This document shows, in pieces, positions 26,471-36,459 of a stretch of 64,000 bases of DNA; the stretch's first letter is position 1, and every line of letters begins with the position of its first letter. The position numbers and the translations under genes are program-made. Source of the DNA: Staphylococcus debuckii (lineage in GTDB: Bacteria; Bacillota; Bacilli; Staphylococcales; Staphylococcaceae); contig NZ_CP033460.1 of NCBI RefSeq assembly GCF_003718735.1, positions 2,542,001-2,606,000 on the forward strand, given 5' to 3'. The notes beneath the pieces are model-generated. The model searched no databases and had not been told where the DNA came from. It worked only from the letters and a program-made list of their open reading frames with translations.

Positions 26471-28369
26471 TTAAATAGAATGTCTAATTGCACGTTTCAT
26501 ATGCGCGTAGGCAATAATTGCAAAGCATGCATAGATAATAGTATAGATAATCATCACTAAAAATATAGGTGTATGATCACTAGATCCCATTAATTTCAAA
26601 AAGGCACAGGCTGCGAAATAAGCATGTAATAACCCGACAATTAAAGGTAAACCGAAATTAAAGATAACCTTTAAAATCAATCCTCGCTTCATATCATCTT
26701 GTGTAAATCCTAGTTTACGCAGAATCTTAAAGTTTTCCATCTCATCTTCTGTTTCATCCATTTGTTTAATGTAAATAATACAACCTGCAGCAATTAAGAA
26801 AGCAATCCCTAAGAAACTCGAAACAAACAAGAATACGCTGCTGAAACTTCTAAAATCATCAGCAATTTCTTTTTTTGTCATATAGTCAGGATTGATTTGA
26901 TGCAACAATTGAGTCGCTTCAGCTTCTTGGTGTTTCTCTTTAAAGGTAAACCCATATTGGCTCACTAAATCATCTTTATCATAAGCTGCTTTATTCTTAA
27001 CCAACTGGTAATCTTCATGATTCAGAATTAATAACTTTCCGCCTCTAAGTGTTTCTTGGCTAAATTTAATATTCAAATCCGAAAGTCTTACTTTTACTCG
27101 CAACAAAGGTTGTTTGTCTTTATTTTTAAATTGTACATATGAATGATCATTAATATCGCCTAATGTTAGACCTGTACCATAAGGTTGTATTAACTCTCCT
27201 TTACCTTTAGTAATATGGGCACCTTCAACATATTGCTCACTTGTAACTTGAAGACCCATCATATTTCCTAAATTTCCATTATATAAATTATTCTCCACAT
27301 TAAATAGAGCTAACAACTGTTTATAATTTTCATGATATTGAATGTTATGTTGTTCTAATAAATTGTGATAGCGTTCCGCATCTTGCTTTTTCTGAATCGT
27401 AGCATCGTATGGTGATGATAAATTGATTTGTACATGTTCACTTTTCAAAGTGATTGCACTGAAACATAATACAGTTACAGTAATCGCTGAAATTACCGCA
27501 ATAATCGTTAATGACAAAGCATTCTTTTTCATGCGATGCATAATTGAAGAAGTGAAGATGACATCATTAATATCGATGTTTCCATTTTTTCGCTTTTTCA
27601 ATACCTTAAAAAATAAAGATACGGTGCTGCGGAAGAAGAAATAAGCGCCTAGTACCGTTAAAAAGAGAATTAAAAACGGTATTACAGGAATTACGTATAA
27701 CTTAACATTCAAAGCACAGTAGTAACCTGTGGCAATCATTAACACGCCGATAATTCCAAAGATAGTTTCTGCTTTAGTTATTTTATTCTCTTTAACGTCA
27801 GTAGTTTGACGTGTTCGTATCAACATTAAAATAGAACGTCTCTTAATGAAAAGAGCATTTTGCAGAATAATTAAAGCATAAGCAAGTATCAGCATTAAAA
27901 CTGTAGCAATTAATGCTTTCAAACTAAATGTCAGATGGATGCTTTCTTGTATGTGCATGAGCTTCAATACGATTAACAATAACAGACGCGATCCGAGAAA
28001 CCCGCCTATAATTCCTACAATGCCAGTCATTAAGAAAATCACAACTTGTTCCAACATCAACATACGGACAATATTCGATCTCGTTAAACCGATTAATTGG
28101 TAAAGTCCCAACTCATTGACCCGCTGTTTAATAAAAAGTTGGTTTACATACATCAGGAAAATCACGATGATGATGAAAAGGAATATGCTTCCGACATTCG
28201 CACCTTCGCGTATAATTTTAGCTGAGTCTTCGTTATTAATACTCTTTGCATATTTTAAAGTTACAAAGCTGAAATACAATGCAATACTAATAATTAAGGA
28301 AAATAAATATAAGCCATAATGTCTTAAGTTTTGCTTTAAATTCTTTAATACGATATGTCTAAATGTCAT
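26471..28369 (-). CDS. vraG: VraG, permease of the cationic-peptide ABC transporter
   Basis: BceB-type FtsX-like permease of 632 residues. Together with VraF it senses cationic antimicrobial peptides and signals to GraS, supporting resistance. Ten transmembrane helices are visible; the large extracellular loop lies at about residues 305-520 between helices 7 and 8 and contains many Lys residues, including [11 protein letters not shown]. The FtsX domain sits near residues 60-180 with [20 protein letters not shown]. The start overlaps the end of vraF by 11 bases. It is the last gene of the vraFG transcript and ends at a clear terminator. Confidence 0.92.
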   Translation of the reverse strand: MTFRHIVLKNLKQNLRHYGLYLFSLIISIALYFSFVTLKYAKSINNEDSAKIIREGANVGSIFLFIIIVIFLMYVNQLFIKQRVNELGLYQLIGLTRSNIVRMLMLEQVVIFLMTGIVGIIGGFLGSRLLLLIVLKLMHIQESIHLTFSLKALIATVLMLILAYALIILQNALFIKRRSILMLIRTRQTTDVKENKITKAETIFGIIGVLMIATGYYCALNVKLYVIPVIPFLILFLTVLGAYFFFRSTVSLFFKVLKKRKNGNIDINDVIFTSSIMHRMKKNALSLTIIAVISAITVTVLCFSAITLKSEHVQINLSSPYDATIQKKQDAERYHNLLEQHNIQYHENYKQLLALFNVENNLYNGNLGNMMGLQVTSEQYVEGAHITKGKGELIQPYGTGLTLGDINDHSYVQFKNKDKQPLLRVKVRLSDLNIKFSQETLRGGKLLILNHEDYQLVKNKAAYDKDDLVSQYGFTFKEKHQEAEATQLLHQINPDYMTKKEIADDFRSFSSVFLFVSSFLGIAFLIAAGCIIYIKQMDETEDEMENFKILRKLGFTQDDMKRGLILKVIFNFGLPLIVGLLHAYFAACAFLKLMGSSDHTPIFLVMIIYTIIYACFAIIAYAHMKRAIRHSI

Positions 28370-29120
28370 ACTCTACACCGCCCAAGACGCTTTGTGCTTG
28401 AATGACTTCTTTATAAAAGGCTTGTTTGTCTTGCTCGCCTTGGTAGAGTTCTGAATAAATCTGACCATCTTTCAACATAATAATACGATTAGAATAACTC
28501 GCCGCAGCGGGATCATGCGTTACCATTAGAATAGTAGACTCAAAACGTTCATTCATCGCCTTCAAACGTCTCAATAAATCTTGCGCACTTTTAGAATCTA
28601 AGGCGCCTGTAGGTTCATCTGCAAAGATGATGGAAGGCCGCGTAATAAAAGCTCGCGCAGCTGATACACGTTGTTTCTGACCTCCTGAAATTTCAGATGG
28701 ATATTTATCTGCCAGTTCTGAAATACCTAAAGCCTCAGTGACTTCTTCAAAATATTTTTCCGCTTCATTTTTCTCCAAATTTTGTATCGACAACGGCAAC
28801 ATAATGTTTTCTTTCACTGTCAATGTATTCAACAAATTATAGTCCTGAAAAATAAAGCCGATTTCGCGCTTACGTACTTCAGAAAGTTGTTTATTCGTCA
28901 AATCTTGCAGTTGATGACCGTTCAATTCTACTGACCCTTGTGTGACATAATCAATGGAACTTAACATGTTCAACAATGTCGTCTTTCCTGAACCAGAGGG
29001 TCCCATGATAGAAATGAATTCACCTTTCTCAACTTTGAAAGACAAGCCCTTCAGCACTTCTTGAGCGACGTGTTTATTTCCAAATACTTTGGTGAGATTA
29101 GATACTGTAAGAATTGCCAT
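28359..29120 (-). CDS. vraF: VraF, ATPase of the cationic-peptide ABC transporter
   Basis: A 253-residue MacB/BceA-type ATPase. Walker [12 protein letters not shown] is at residues 40-50, signature [14 protein letters not shown] near 144-157, Walker [14 protein letters not shown] near 164-176 and the switch His in MVTHDPAAA. It energises VraG and forms a sensing module with GraS. GAGAGGAA precedes the ATG. The 91-bp gap to graS suggests the pair can be transcribed separately from graRS, as in S. aureus. Confidence 0.93.
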   Translation of the reverse strand: MAILTVSNLTKVFGNKHVAQEVLKGLSFKVEKGEFISIMGPSGSGKTTLLNMLSSIDYVTQGSVELNGHQLQDLTNKQLSEVRKREIGFIFQDYNLLNTLTVKENIMLPLSIQNLEKNEAEKYFEEVTEALGISELADKYPSEISGGQKQRVSAARAFITRPSIIFADEPTGALDSKSAQDLLRRLKAMNERFESTILMVTHDPAAASYSNRIIMLKDGQIYSELYQGEQDKQAFYKEVIQAQSVLGGVEYDI

Positions 29121-29211
29121 TTCAATTCCTCTCCTTTTGGTAATAATTTATACCTCTAGTTTATGCAATTCATTCAGCAAGGTCGTTTGTTTGAGCTAAC
29201 AAATCAGGCAT

Positions 29212-30255
29212 TTAAAATGACAAATTTGTCACTTCGGCTTTCCGGGCCACGATTTCATTTTGTTTAGGAAAAGTTAAATGTATTTTTGTCCCCTCATCAA
29301 CCACTGATTCAATCTCCACTTTTATCCCTAGATTGTGTTTGATTTGGTCCACCAGGTAAAGTCCAATGCCTGAAGAAGTGGTTTCGCTTCGATGGCCAGT
29401 AGACGTAAAGCCCCGATCAAAAACCCGCGGCAAATCTTTAGCGGGTATTCCTCTGCCTTTATCACAAACCTCAAGATGGATATGGTTGCTTTGAGAAAAG
29501 GCTCTGATACTAATATCTTCGCCTTCAGGACTATATTTTACTGCATTAGTAATAAGTTGACGTAATAGCATCTTGCACCATTTCCTGTCAGATAAAACTT
29601 CATAATCTTCCTCAAAATCCATATCGAAACCGATCCCCTTTTGTTGACTGATGTGGCGGGTAAGTTGGACTTCTTCTATTATCATTCGTTTTAAAGAAAT
29701 TTTTTCAAAATAAGCATCTCGTCCTTTTGAATCTAATCTCACTAGATACAGTTGATTATCCAGCATAGAATTCATGCGAGACCATTCAAATAACAATTCA
29801 TTTCGTTTCTCTTTATCCGGTTCTTTTTCTACGAGCAGCTTCATTGCGGTTAAAGGCGTCTTCATTTCATGTACAAAGTGAGTCAAACTCTGTTCTTGTT
29901 CTTTTAAAGTAACAGCTTGCTTCGAAACGATTTTCTTTTGACGCGTTATTTGTGCATACAAGTAACTTAAAACTTCTCTTTCCATTGGAGAATTTGCCGC
30001 TTCTTTATGTTTCAACTCTTCGACTTCGCGCATTTCCGATAACTTTTTCAAAAAAGCAGTTTCACGTAAATAAGCAAAAAAGAGAAAAACCACAATAATC
30101 ATCAAATTAAATAACGCTACATAACCGACTGCACCCACAGACAAATCTGGGTCTAAGTAACCAAAAATCAATAAAACAACTTGTAATACTAAGAGCAGCA
30201 GTATCCAATTCATGCGGGTCTCTAGGAAGTCCTTCACACGTTTAAACCACGTCAT
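29212..30255 (-). CDS. graS: GraS, intramembrane-sensing histidine kinase
   Basis: A 347-residue BceS-like sensor kinase. Two helices at residues 15-33 and 40-62 are joined by a very short extracellular loop (GYLDPDLSVGAVG), typical of kinases that sense through an ABC transporter partner. The phospho-acceptor His is in FVHEMKTPLTAMKL near residue 130. The ATPase domain has N in LITNAVKYSPEG and glycine boxes DKGRGIPAKD and SSGIGLYLV. It overlaps graR by 14 bases. With graR frameshifted as written (see graR), an otherwise intact kinase would lack its full-length regulator. Confidence 0.93.
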   Translation of the reverse strand: MTWFKRVKDFLETRMNWILLLLVLQVVLLIFGYLDPDLSVGAVGYVALFNLMIIVVFLFFAYLRETAFLKKLSEMREVEELKHKEAANSPMEREVLSYLYAQITRQKKIVSKQAVTLKEQEQSLTHFVHEMKTPLTAMKLLVEKEPDKEKRNELLFEWSRMNSMLDNQLYLVRLDSKGRDAYFEKISLKRMIIEEVQLTRHISQQKGIGFDMDFEEDYEVLSDRKWCKMLLRQLITNAVKYSPEGEDISIRAFSQSNHIHLEVCDKGRGIPAKDLPRVFDRGFTSTGHRSETTSSGIGLYLVDQIKHNLGIKVEIESVVDEGTKIHLTFPKQNEIVARKAEVTNLSF

Positions 30256-30921
30256 TGGCTATATATCCTTTACCTACACGTGTTTCAATTGCTTTATCCA
30301 AGCCGAAATCTGCAAGTTTTTTACGCAAGCGATTAATATTCACTGTTAACGTATTATCGCTGACAAAAGCCTCATCATCCCATAATGCTGTAATGAGATT
30401 GTCACGGCTAACTGTTTCATTTCGATGTTTTAGTAAAATTTCGAGAATCAGCATTTCCGTTTTAGATAAATGAATTTCTGCACCTTCGCGTTCTAATACA
30501 CCTTTCGCCAAATCAACTTGAATCCCACCCCAAGTCATACTGCGCTGTTCTTCTAAGTTAAATTGGTAAACTCTTCGATAAACTGCTTTCAACTTAGCGA
30601 TCAATACATTGGTATAAAAAGGCTTCTGAATAAAGTCATCAGCACCTAATTCCATACTCATCACTTGGTCCATAGGATTGTCCCGTGCAGATAAGAATAG
30701 AATCGGTACATTCGATTCATGACGAATTTGTCGGCACCAATAAAAACCATCGTATTTCGGCAATTCGACATCCATAATAATAATCTCAGGATTTTTTGTT
30801 CAGCCTCTGATGAAACATTGCCAAAGTCCTCTACTCCTTCAACATGCAAATCCCAATGTTCTAATTCTTTCTTTAGTTGTTTAAATAACGTTTTATCATC
30901 TTCTACGAGCAGTATCTTCAT
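30242..30921 (-). pseudogene. graR: GraR response regulator, frameshifted as written
   Basis: OmpR-type response regulator that in S. aureus activates dltABCD, mprF and vraFG. Reading leftward from the ATG at 30921 gives a normal receiver start (MKILLVEDDKTLFKQ) but after about 43 codons the frame runs out as an 86-residue product. The second part, from MDVELPKYDGFYW to the stop at 30242, continues in another frame with the phospho-acceptor Asp and an intact winged-helix domain. One extra T in the plus-strand run of six at 30792-30797 would restore SEAEQKNPEIIIMDVELPK across the junction. It is either a real mutation, a reversible homopolymer slip, or a sequencing error. The ribosome site AAAGGTGAT precedes the ATG. 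Confidence 0.88.
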
Positions 30922-31130
30922 TTTCTATCACCTTTCCGATTAATATTTCAGGAATGTTTCAGAATGATTTCATTTACATTTCAACATTTTTCTTCTAAAC
31001 TAGAAATTGTGCTTTTCATCAATTTTTTGTTTTTGTAAAAAAATAGAGTAGAATTAAACTAAAATAATGCTAAATACACCGAGATAGTGTACACTCAGTG
31101 TAATACTACCTTATAAAATGGAGGGTGTCT

Positions 31131-31637
31131 ATGGAACATTCAATTAGAGAAATAAGTATTAATGATGCAGATGACTATATCAAATTGATTAAAGATATCT
31201 ATGATGAGTCTGATTATATGTTGTATAGTCCTGGTGAATATGTCCCATCTCTATCAAGTGTCTTAAAAAATCTTGAGCATTTTATCACTTCTCCATCTAA
31301 TACTATTTACGTCGCAGAAATTGATGGTATGCTAATTGGGTTCGCAATCGTTTCCTCACGCAAATACGAACGCACACAGCACGAAACACGCGTGCGTATC
31401 GGAATCCGTGAACATTACCGCAACAAAGGCGTCGGACACTCATTGTTGAATGCCGTTGATGCTTGGGCTTTAAATCACGGTATCAGACGACTAGAAGCAT
31501 TGGTGGTTCCTCAGAACGATCATGCAGTAGAACTGTTCAAATCAGCGAACTATCAAGTTGAAGGCGAAATGCGCGATAAACTTAAAATCGACAATCAATA
31601 TTATAACGAATATGTAATGGCGAAATTATTACGTTAA
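31131..31637 (+). CDS. GNAT family acetyltransferase
   Basis: A 168-residue acetyltransferase of the GNAT superfamily, substrate unknown. The acetyl-CoA binding core is visible as RVRIGIREHYRNKGVGHSLL spread across residues 82-105, and the C-terminal part has LVVPQNDHAVELFKSANYQVEGE near 124-146, both in the pattern of YkkB/SpeG-like small-molecule acetylases. ATG at 31131 is used since GGAGG (31120-31124) is 6 bases before it; a GTG at 31125 abuts the ribosome site. In S. aureus graX would be expected near this position beside graR; here this divergent gene is found instead. Confidence 0.87.
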   Translation: MEHSIREISINDADDYIKLIKDIYDESDYMLYSPGEYVPSLSSVLKNLEHFITSPSNTIYVAEIDGMLIGFAIVSSRKYERTQHETRVRIGIREHYRNKGVGHSLLNAVDAWALNHGIRRLEALVVPQNDHAVELFKSANYQVEGEMRDKLKIDNQYYNEYVMAKLLR

Positions 31638-31652
31638 AGCCACTGAATTTTT

Positions 31653-31697
31653 AAGGTTCTTGCCCATTTGTGGTGAATGGTGCAAGAACCTTTTTTC
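31653..31697 (+). terminator. Terminator of the GNAT gene at 31131
   Basis: AAGGTTCTTGC and GCAAGAACCTT form a perfect 11-bp stem, followed by TTTT. Confidence 0.9.
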
Positions 31698-31779
31698 TAT
31701 TTTATTTAAAAAAATGAGACTGGCGGAGGTGGTGGGACATCGGAGTCGAGCCTAAATATTCAGGGGGTAAACTCCGGTT

Positions 31780-31984
31780 ATTGGACATGTTGGCCTCATT
31801 CTTGGCCAATATACCCTTTTATTGGACACGTTGCCCTCATTCTTGGCCAATATACCCTTTTATTGGACACGTTGCTCTCATTCTTGGCCGATATATCCGT
31901 TTATTGGACTCGTTTGTCGCCATCTTGGCCGATATATCCTTTTATTGACCACGTTGCCCGCATTCTTGGCCAATATATTCATTT
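31780..31984. repeat. Five units of the 41-bp ATTGG...CCAAT tandem repeat
   Basis: Units begin at 31780, 31821, 31862, 31903 and 31944. Each opens ATTGGACACG and closes TTGGCCAATATA, with variation mostly in the middle. A decayed sixth start may be at 31985. The period is not a multiple of three and the ends are complementary, so this is not coding. The rest of the 516-bp gap (31698-31779, 31985-32112) shows nothing recognisable. Confidence 0.92.
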
Positions 31985-32112
31985 ACCAATCATGTTTCAC
32001 TCTCATCTCCCTCGCCAGCCGCTTTAATCACTAGACTGCCAACAATATTTCTTCGATATTTCCTTTCCCACTCGTACAATTCTTATTCTGATACCTACAC
32101 TCCACAAATGAA

Positions 32113-32145
32113 GGGCCTAAGACATTCATCTATGTCCCGGCCCCC
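32113..32145. terminator. GACAT/ATGTC-type terminator downstream of the esterase gene
   Basis: GGGCC-GACAT pairs with ATGTC-GGCCC around a 6-base loop, 9 bases past the esterase stop on the minus strand. Confidence 0.7.
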
Positions 32146-32153
32146 TATTAAAA

Positions 32154-33176
32154 TTAGAATGGATTTAATTGAATCGGCTCAAATTGCTCATTTTGTTTCT
32201 TAATATTTGTTGAGCTCGTGTTACGACTTAGGAAATGTTGTACAGCTGCTAAATTTTCCTTAGATTCTGGTTTATCTAAATGGAATTGATATTGGTGATG
32301 CAGATGATGTGTTCCATCAAAGAAGAAAGTGTCGGTCGGTATATCGTGTTGTTTTAAAACATCAGCGAATTCAACGTTTTGACTGGCAAATGGATCCGCA
32401 TCGCCTACAGATAAGAACGTTGGCGGATATTGTCTAGTAACATGCTCAACTGTAGACATCTCAGATAAGTTCTTAAATTCTGATTCCCAATGTGACGTGC
32501 CTGTGTAACTGCGCATAAATAATTGGATACGCGGAAACTCAGTTTTTTTAACCGTATTCATATTGTAAAAGCCTCCGAAGAAAATGGCTGCCCGAATATC
32601 TTTGGGTTTAAATTGTTGTTTAAAATCCATTGAACTACGCAGCGACTTATCCGTCTGTATTGCTGTATATTGACTGGAAAGCTGGGCACCAGCTGAATCG
32701 CCGCCAAATACAACTTGATCAAAATCAATCGGCAATTCATGTCTGTTCTTTTTAATGAAAGAAACAGCTTGGTCCATTTGCATTAAAGGTGTCGGATATT
32801 TGTACTCTGGTGCGAGCGCATAATTGACGTTCACTACAATATAACCTTGTTCTGCAATTTTAGATAACAATGGATTCTTATACTGCTTATCTCCAGCAAT
32901 GAACCCGCCACCATGCATCCAAAATATAACTGGTAATTTAACATCCTTATCTAACTCTGCAGGTGTAATAATATCTAATTGACTCTTGGGAAAAGTCTTA
33001 CCGTATGTAATATTATTAAAGATTTTTACATTTCGGTTATTCAATTGTACTTTTTCTTTCATGTCTTGTGTATGACGATAATCAAAGTATTTTTTTATAC
33101 TGATGCCCGCTGCAATACAAAGAACGATAACTATGATTGTACTCCATACAAGCCAGCGTTTTTTGCGCTTGCTCAT
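32154..33176 (-). CDS. Membrane-anchored alpha/beta hydrolase (HSL-like esterase)
   Basis: A 340-residue carboxylesterase/lipase of the hormone-sensitive-lipase group. The oxyanion motif HGGGF is near residue 108 and the nucleophile motif GDSAG near 178; Asp in GDADPF and His in the HHLHHQ stretch near 305 complete the triad. An N-terminal membrane segment (WLVWSTIIVIVLCIAAGI, residues 8-25) anchors it, with the catalytic domain outside. ATG at 33176 is chosen for its typical basic KRKKRW start; longer in-frame extensions lack a ribosome site. Substrate unknown; small esters are likely. The gene is alone. Confidence 0.88.
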   Translation of the reverse strand: MSKRKKRWLVWSTIIVIVLCIAAGISIKKYFDYRHTQDMKEKVQLNNRNVKIFNNITYGKTFPKSQLDIITPAELDKDVKLPVIFWMHGGGFIAGDKQYKNPLLSKIAEQGYIVVNVNYALAPEYKYPTPLMQMDQAVSFIKKNRHELPIDFDQVVFGGDSAGAQLSSQYTAIQTDKSLRSSMDFKQQFKPKDIRAAIFFGGFYNMNTVKKTEFPRIQLFMRSYTGTSHWESEFKNLSEMSTVEHVTRQYPPTFLSVGDADPFASQNVEFADVLKQHDIPTDTFFFDGTHHLHHQYQFHLDKPESKENLAAVQHFLSRNTSSTNIKKQNEQFEPIQLNPF

Positions 33177-33275
33177 GCCACCAAGTCCTCTCTCTGTCGT
33201 TTGTCGCATTATACAATTTGCCTTTATTGTACTGTATATAACTTTATTTCTCAAAGCGTGTACTCATCATATACA

Positions 33276-33300
33276 GAAAAAGCGCAGCACTTAATGCGCT
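33276..33300 (-). terminator. Probable terminator of the YkvI-family gene
   Basis: AGCGCA and TGCGCT pair around an 8-base loop; TTTTT follows on the minus strand. It is about 100 bases beyond the stop, so the assignment is tentative. Confidence 0.45.
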
Positions 33301-33400
33301 ACGCTTACTTTTTAGAATTTCATTCAACTGTATCTGACAGTTGCTTGACCTTTTTTATAAAATAATTTGCTATATCTAGTAACTTAACACAATTGACTTA

Positions 33401-34468
33401 TTACGCAATGTGCTCTTTGTTTGCTTTCTTACGTTTAAAGTATTTAACCAATACTGCAACTACGATTAACAATCCTACATAACCCATTGCTGGATATAAG
33501 AAGTTAATTAAGCTTGAGAATCCAACAAAGCTGAGTCCATATGCAACCAGCATCATAATGATAATTAAGATATGATACTTTTTGCTGTAAGGTGTTGTAA
33601 AGCGTGCTGCGAAAGAATAGAGCAATCCTAAAATTGTGTTATACATTACAGCTAACATTACAATTGATAATAAGATAGTAACAATTGGGTGAATACCGTG
33701 TGCTAATGTAAGCGTCGGAATTGCCGCATCTTTGATTGCTGGATATTCTGTTTGCAGTGCGAATGTAATTAAAGCGAGCAAGATAGTATAAACCACGCCG
33801 CCGAATAATGCGCCTGCACCTGATACTTTACGTCGGCTGGCATCACCGCCAATAGCCACAATTGTACTGAAACCAACTGCAAATGCTAAACCGCCGTATA
33901 TTGTACCTCTCCAAATACCCATAACCGGGTTAGCGTCCGGAACCACTGAGTTAATTTGTGAAATCGGCACTTGACCTTTTACTAAGTATACGCCAGCAAT
34001 TATAATTACTAACACAATTAAGAATGGTGTAACTACACCAAGCGCGCGTACAATTTTGTTGAAGTCCATTAATAATGTAATATAGATTGCAATTACCATG
34101 ATTAATGAACCTAACCAGGTTGGAATACCATAACTTTCATGGAATGCAGATCCAGCCCCTGCAATCATTGTGACAGAAATTCCAAATAAGAAAAAGACGA
34201 GTATATAGTCGATGATGCGTCCAAATTGCTTCCCGAATATATACGAAAGTGTCGATTCGTGGTTTTCTGCATCGAAAGCTGTCCCAATTTTTGCTACTTG
34301 TCTTCCGATGAATCCTAAAATTAAACCTGCTATTAATACACCAATGTATGCATATAATCCATAATCTGTGAAAAATTGCATAACTTCTTGGCCTGTTGAG
34401 AAACCTGCGCCGACGACTACACCGACATAGGCAAAGCCAATTTTTACAGTTTCTTTATTAAACGTCAT
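33401..34468 (-). CDS. YkvI family membrane protein (LeuT-fold transporter-like)
   Basis: A 355-residue protein with about ten hydrophobic helices, matching the YkvI group of LeuT-fold (APC superfamily) proteins of unknown substrate. The first helix has VGAGFSTGQEVMQFF at residues 19-33, an unwound-helix motif typical for substrate and ion binding. GGLAFAVGFSTIVAIGGD near 190-207 is the equivalent of the sixth helix. GAGGAGG-like TACCTCCTC (minus GAGGAGGTA) is found just before the ATG. It stands alone; the neighbours do not suggest a substrate. Confidence 0.85.
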   Translation of the reverse strand: MTFNKETVKIGFAYVGVVVGAGFSTGQEVMQFFTDYGLYAYIGVLIAGLILGFIGRQVAKIGTAFDAENHESTLSYIFGKQFGRIIDYILVFFLFGISVTMIAGAGSAFHESYGIPTWLGSLIMVIAIYITLLMDFNKIVRALGVVTPFLIVLVIIIAGVYLVKGQVPISQINSVVPDANPVMGIWRGTIYGGLAFAVGFSTIVAIGGDASRRKVSGAGALFGGVVYTILLALITFALQTEYPAIKDAAIPTLTLAHGIHPIVTILLSIVMLAVMYNTILGLLYSFAARFTTPYSKKYHILIIIMMLVAYGLSFVGFSSLINFLYPAMGYVGLLIVVAVLVKYFKRKKANKEHIA

Positions 34469-34753
34469 GATAACGTATAATACCTCCTCGTGTAATTAAA
34501 CAATGCTTGCCAACGATTATACTTACTATCCATAGCGTTTTCTGTCTTTTTAAAGGTCATGAATTTTTCCATGAAAAGTATATAGTAACAAGAAAATACC
34601 TTGTTGCGCAACATGCGCTTTGTATAAACGACTCAATACATCATTAAGTTACCCTCAATATAATAATGTTACTCATAAAAAATACCGAGGTTATCCATTA
34701 GTAAAACTGAAGGATAAAATTAATGCTGTATTTACCCTGCCCCCTCCCGTAAA

Positions 34754-34793
34754 AACAAGGGACTCGGACAAAATAATGTCCCAGCCCCTGTTG
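34754..34793. terminator. GGACA/TGTCC-type terminator downstream of the hypothetical gene
   Basis: AACAAGGG..GGACA pairs with TGTCC..CCTGTT. It lies 30 bases past the stop at 34824 on the minus strand. Confidence 0.75.
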
Positions 34794-34823
34794 TTTAGTA
34801 AAATTATTCATTTAAGATACTTA

Positions 34824-35324
34824 TTATTTTGCATCACGATTTTGATTTAATTCATCAATACTGACTACTACATTATCCATGCGTTTCGCTGTTTGTTTAA
34901 GAATATTACGTGCTACGTTATTATTTGGATCTAATTTAAGAATTTGTTTAGAAATATCGAAAGCTTTCTTATCTGAAATAACAGGTTCAGGAATAGCGTG
35001 GAGTAATAACATTTGCAATAAGCTCTTCACTTCTTTGCCCTCAGTGAGTTTTATGGAAGATTCAGCATGATAATAAGCAGAGTCAAGTGCGCCTTCAACT
35101 TCACTGAGTGGATAAACCAACAGCAAGAAAGCTAAATCATGCAATTCAGCAGTTTCGCCTTCTTTCATCATGTCTAAAATGCATGTATAAAACATGACAC
35201 TTTCGACATCATGTGCACTTGAAATATAAGCTTCTTCAAATTCCATAAAATCTGATTCGGACATTAATTGTTTGACTGATTCAAATTCGCCGTTTAAGAC
35301 ATGTCGCTTTATTAAATCTTGCAT
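34824..35324 (-). CDS. Hypothetical helical protein, TPR-like
   Basis: A 166-residue soluble protein that I cannot name. It is almost entirely alpha-helical by composition, with no signal peptide. The C-terminal segment AFDISKQILKLDPNNNVARNILKQ near residues 122-145 resembles a tetratricopeptide repeat helix pair, so a protein-protein interaction role is possible. AGGAGGA precedes the ATG. It lies between ykvI-like and fhuG, with its own terminator, so it is not part of the iron operon. Confidence 0.7.
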   Translation of the reverse strand: MQDLIKRHVLNGEFESVKQLMSESDFMEFEEAYISSAHDVESVMFYTCILDMMKEGETAELHDLAFLLLVYPLSEVEGALDSAYYHAESSIKLTEGKEVKSLLQMLLLHAIPEPVISDKKAFDISKQILKLDPNNNVARNILKQTAKRMDNVVVSIDELNQNRDAK

Positions 35325-35442
35325 GGCAATGTCCTCCTATATTTGAACAGATTTTATTTGCAATTACTGTTATTTTACCACAATCTTTTGCAATTAACAT
35401 TAATAACCTTAAAGGCTCGCAATATATTTTTACCTATTTAAA

Positions 35443-36459
35443 TTAAAAACTTTTTGTACGATACATCAAGTATAAGAAATAAGGCGCACCAATCAAGGCT
35501 ACGACGATTCCTGCCGGGATTCCGGATGGTTGCAGAATCGCTTGTCCTAAAGTATCGGAGAAGACCAATAGAAAAGCGCCGATGAAAATAGCAAGTGGCA
35601 TAAATAATTGGTGTCTAGGCCCGACAATTGTTTTAGCTATATGCGGTCCCATCAAACCAATGAAGCTTATAGCGCCGCTTACTGCCACGGCTGCAGAAGA
35701 TAACGCTACAGCGGTAAACAGTATAACTATACGTTCGCATCGCACATTAATTCCTAAACCTTGGGCAATTTGCGCATTAGTATTTAAGATATTCAAGATG
35801 TTCGCTTTAGTGAATAAAAATGGAATAATCACAATCAGCCATGGTATCAGAGCAATCACAAAGCTCCAATCGTCTCCCCAAATATTTCCAGCAAGCCAAG
35901 TAGCCATGAATTCTGATTGATCGCGGTCAAACTTAGACATTACTGTTAATGAACCGCCAGATAGCGCGGCAGAAAGTCCGACCCCTACTAATACCATACT
36001 AGCAGGTGTAATCCCTTTTTCTTTAGTATAACTGAAGTAAAAAATAATTGTAGCCGTCAAGATACCGCCAATAATACTTAATATCGGCAATACGTAAACA
36101 AAGTTATCTGCGTTGACATGGCCAATTACTAAAAATAATGCAATTAAAAAGCCGCTTCCGGCATTAATCCCTAATATCCCTGGTTCAGCAAGCGGATTAT
36201 TCGTCACACTTTGCATCATTGCACCACTCATACTTAATGCTGCTCCTGCTAAAATAGTTATCAGCATCCGCGGTAATCTGAAATCTAACAAAATCAGACT
36301 ATCTGTATACTCACCTTGACCAAATAATGTTTTGAAAAACGTACTGACTGACATATGGTATTCACCGGAAGTCACACTCCATACACATGCAGCAAACAAC
36401 ATGACAATCGTGATAACCAATGCAATGAGTTGTTTCATTCGTAATTTCGGTTCAATCAT
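35443..36459 (-). CDS. fhuG: Ferrichrome ABC transporter permease FhuG
   Basis: A 338-residue FecCD-type permease of the hydroxamate-siderophore importer. Ten helices are visible. The conserved ALSMSGAMMQSVTNNPLAEPG region near residues 78-98 and the ATPase-coupling GAISFIGLMGPHIAK near 263-277 are family signatures. Its start overlaps the fhuB stop by four bases, so the subunits are made together. It is the last gene of fhuCBG. Substrate-binding lipoproteins (FhuD) are not encoded in this window and are usually elsewhere in staphylococci. Confidence 0.92.
   Translation of the reverse strand: MIEPKLRMKQLIALVITIVMLFAACVWSVTSGEYHMSVSTFFKTLFGQGEYTDSLILLDFRLPRMLITILAGAALSMSGAMMQSVTNNPLAEPGILGINAGSGFLIALFLVIGHVNADNFVYVLPILSIIGGILTATIIFYFSYTKEKGITPASMVLVGVGLSAALSGGSLTVMSKFDRDQSEFMATWLAGNIWGDDWSFVIALIPWLIVIIPFLFTKANILNILNTNAQIAQGLGINVRCERIVILFTAVALSSAAVAVSGAISFIGLMGPHIAKTIVGPRHQLFMPLAIFIGAFLLVFSDTLGQAILQPSGIPAGIVVALIGAPYFLYLMYRTKSF

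Noticed and set aside
31780..31984. CRISPR-like array
   Set aside because: Units follow each other directly every 41 bases without unique spacers, and no cas gene is near.
31822..32034. Protein gene over the 41-bp repeats
   Set aside because: The period is not a multiple of three, there is no ribosome site, and the reading is driven only by the repeat.
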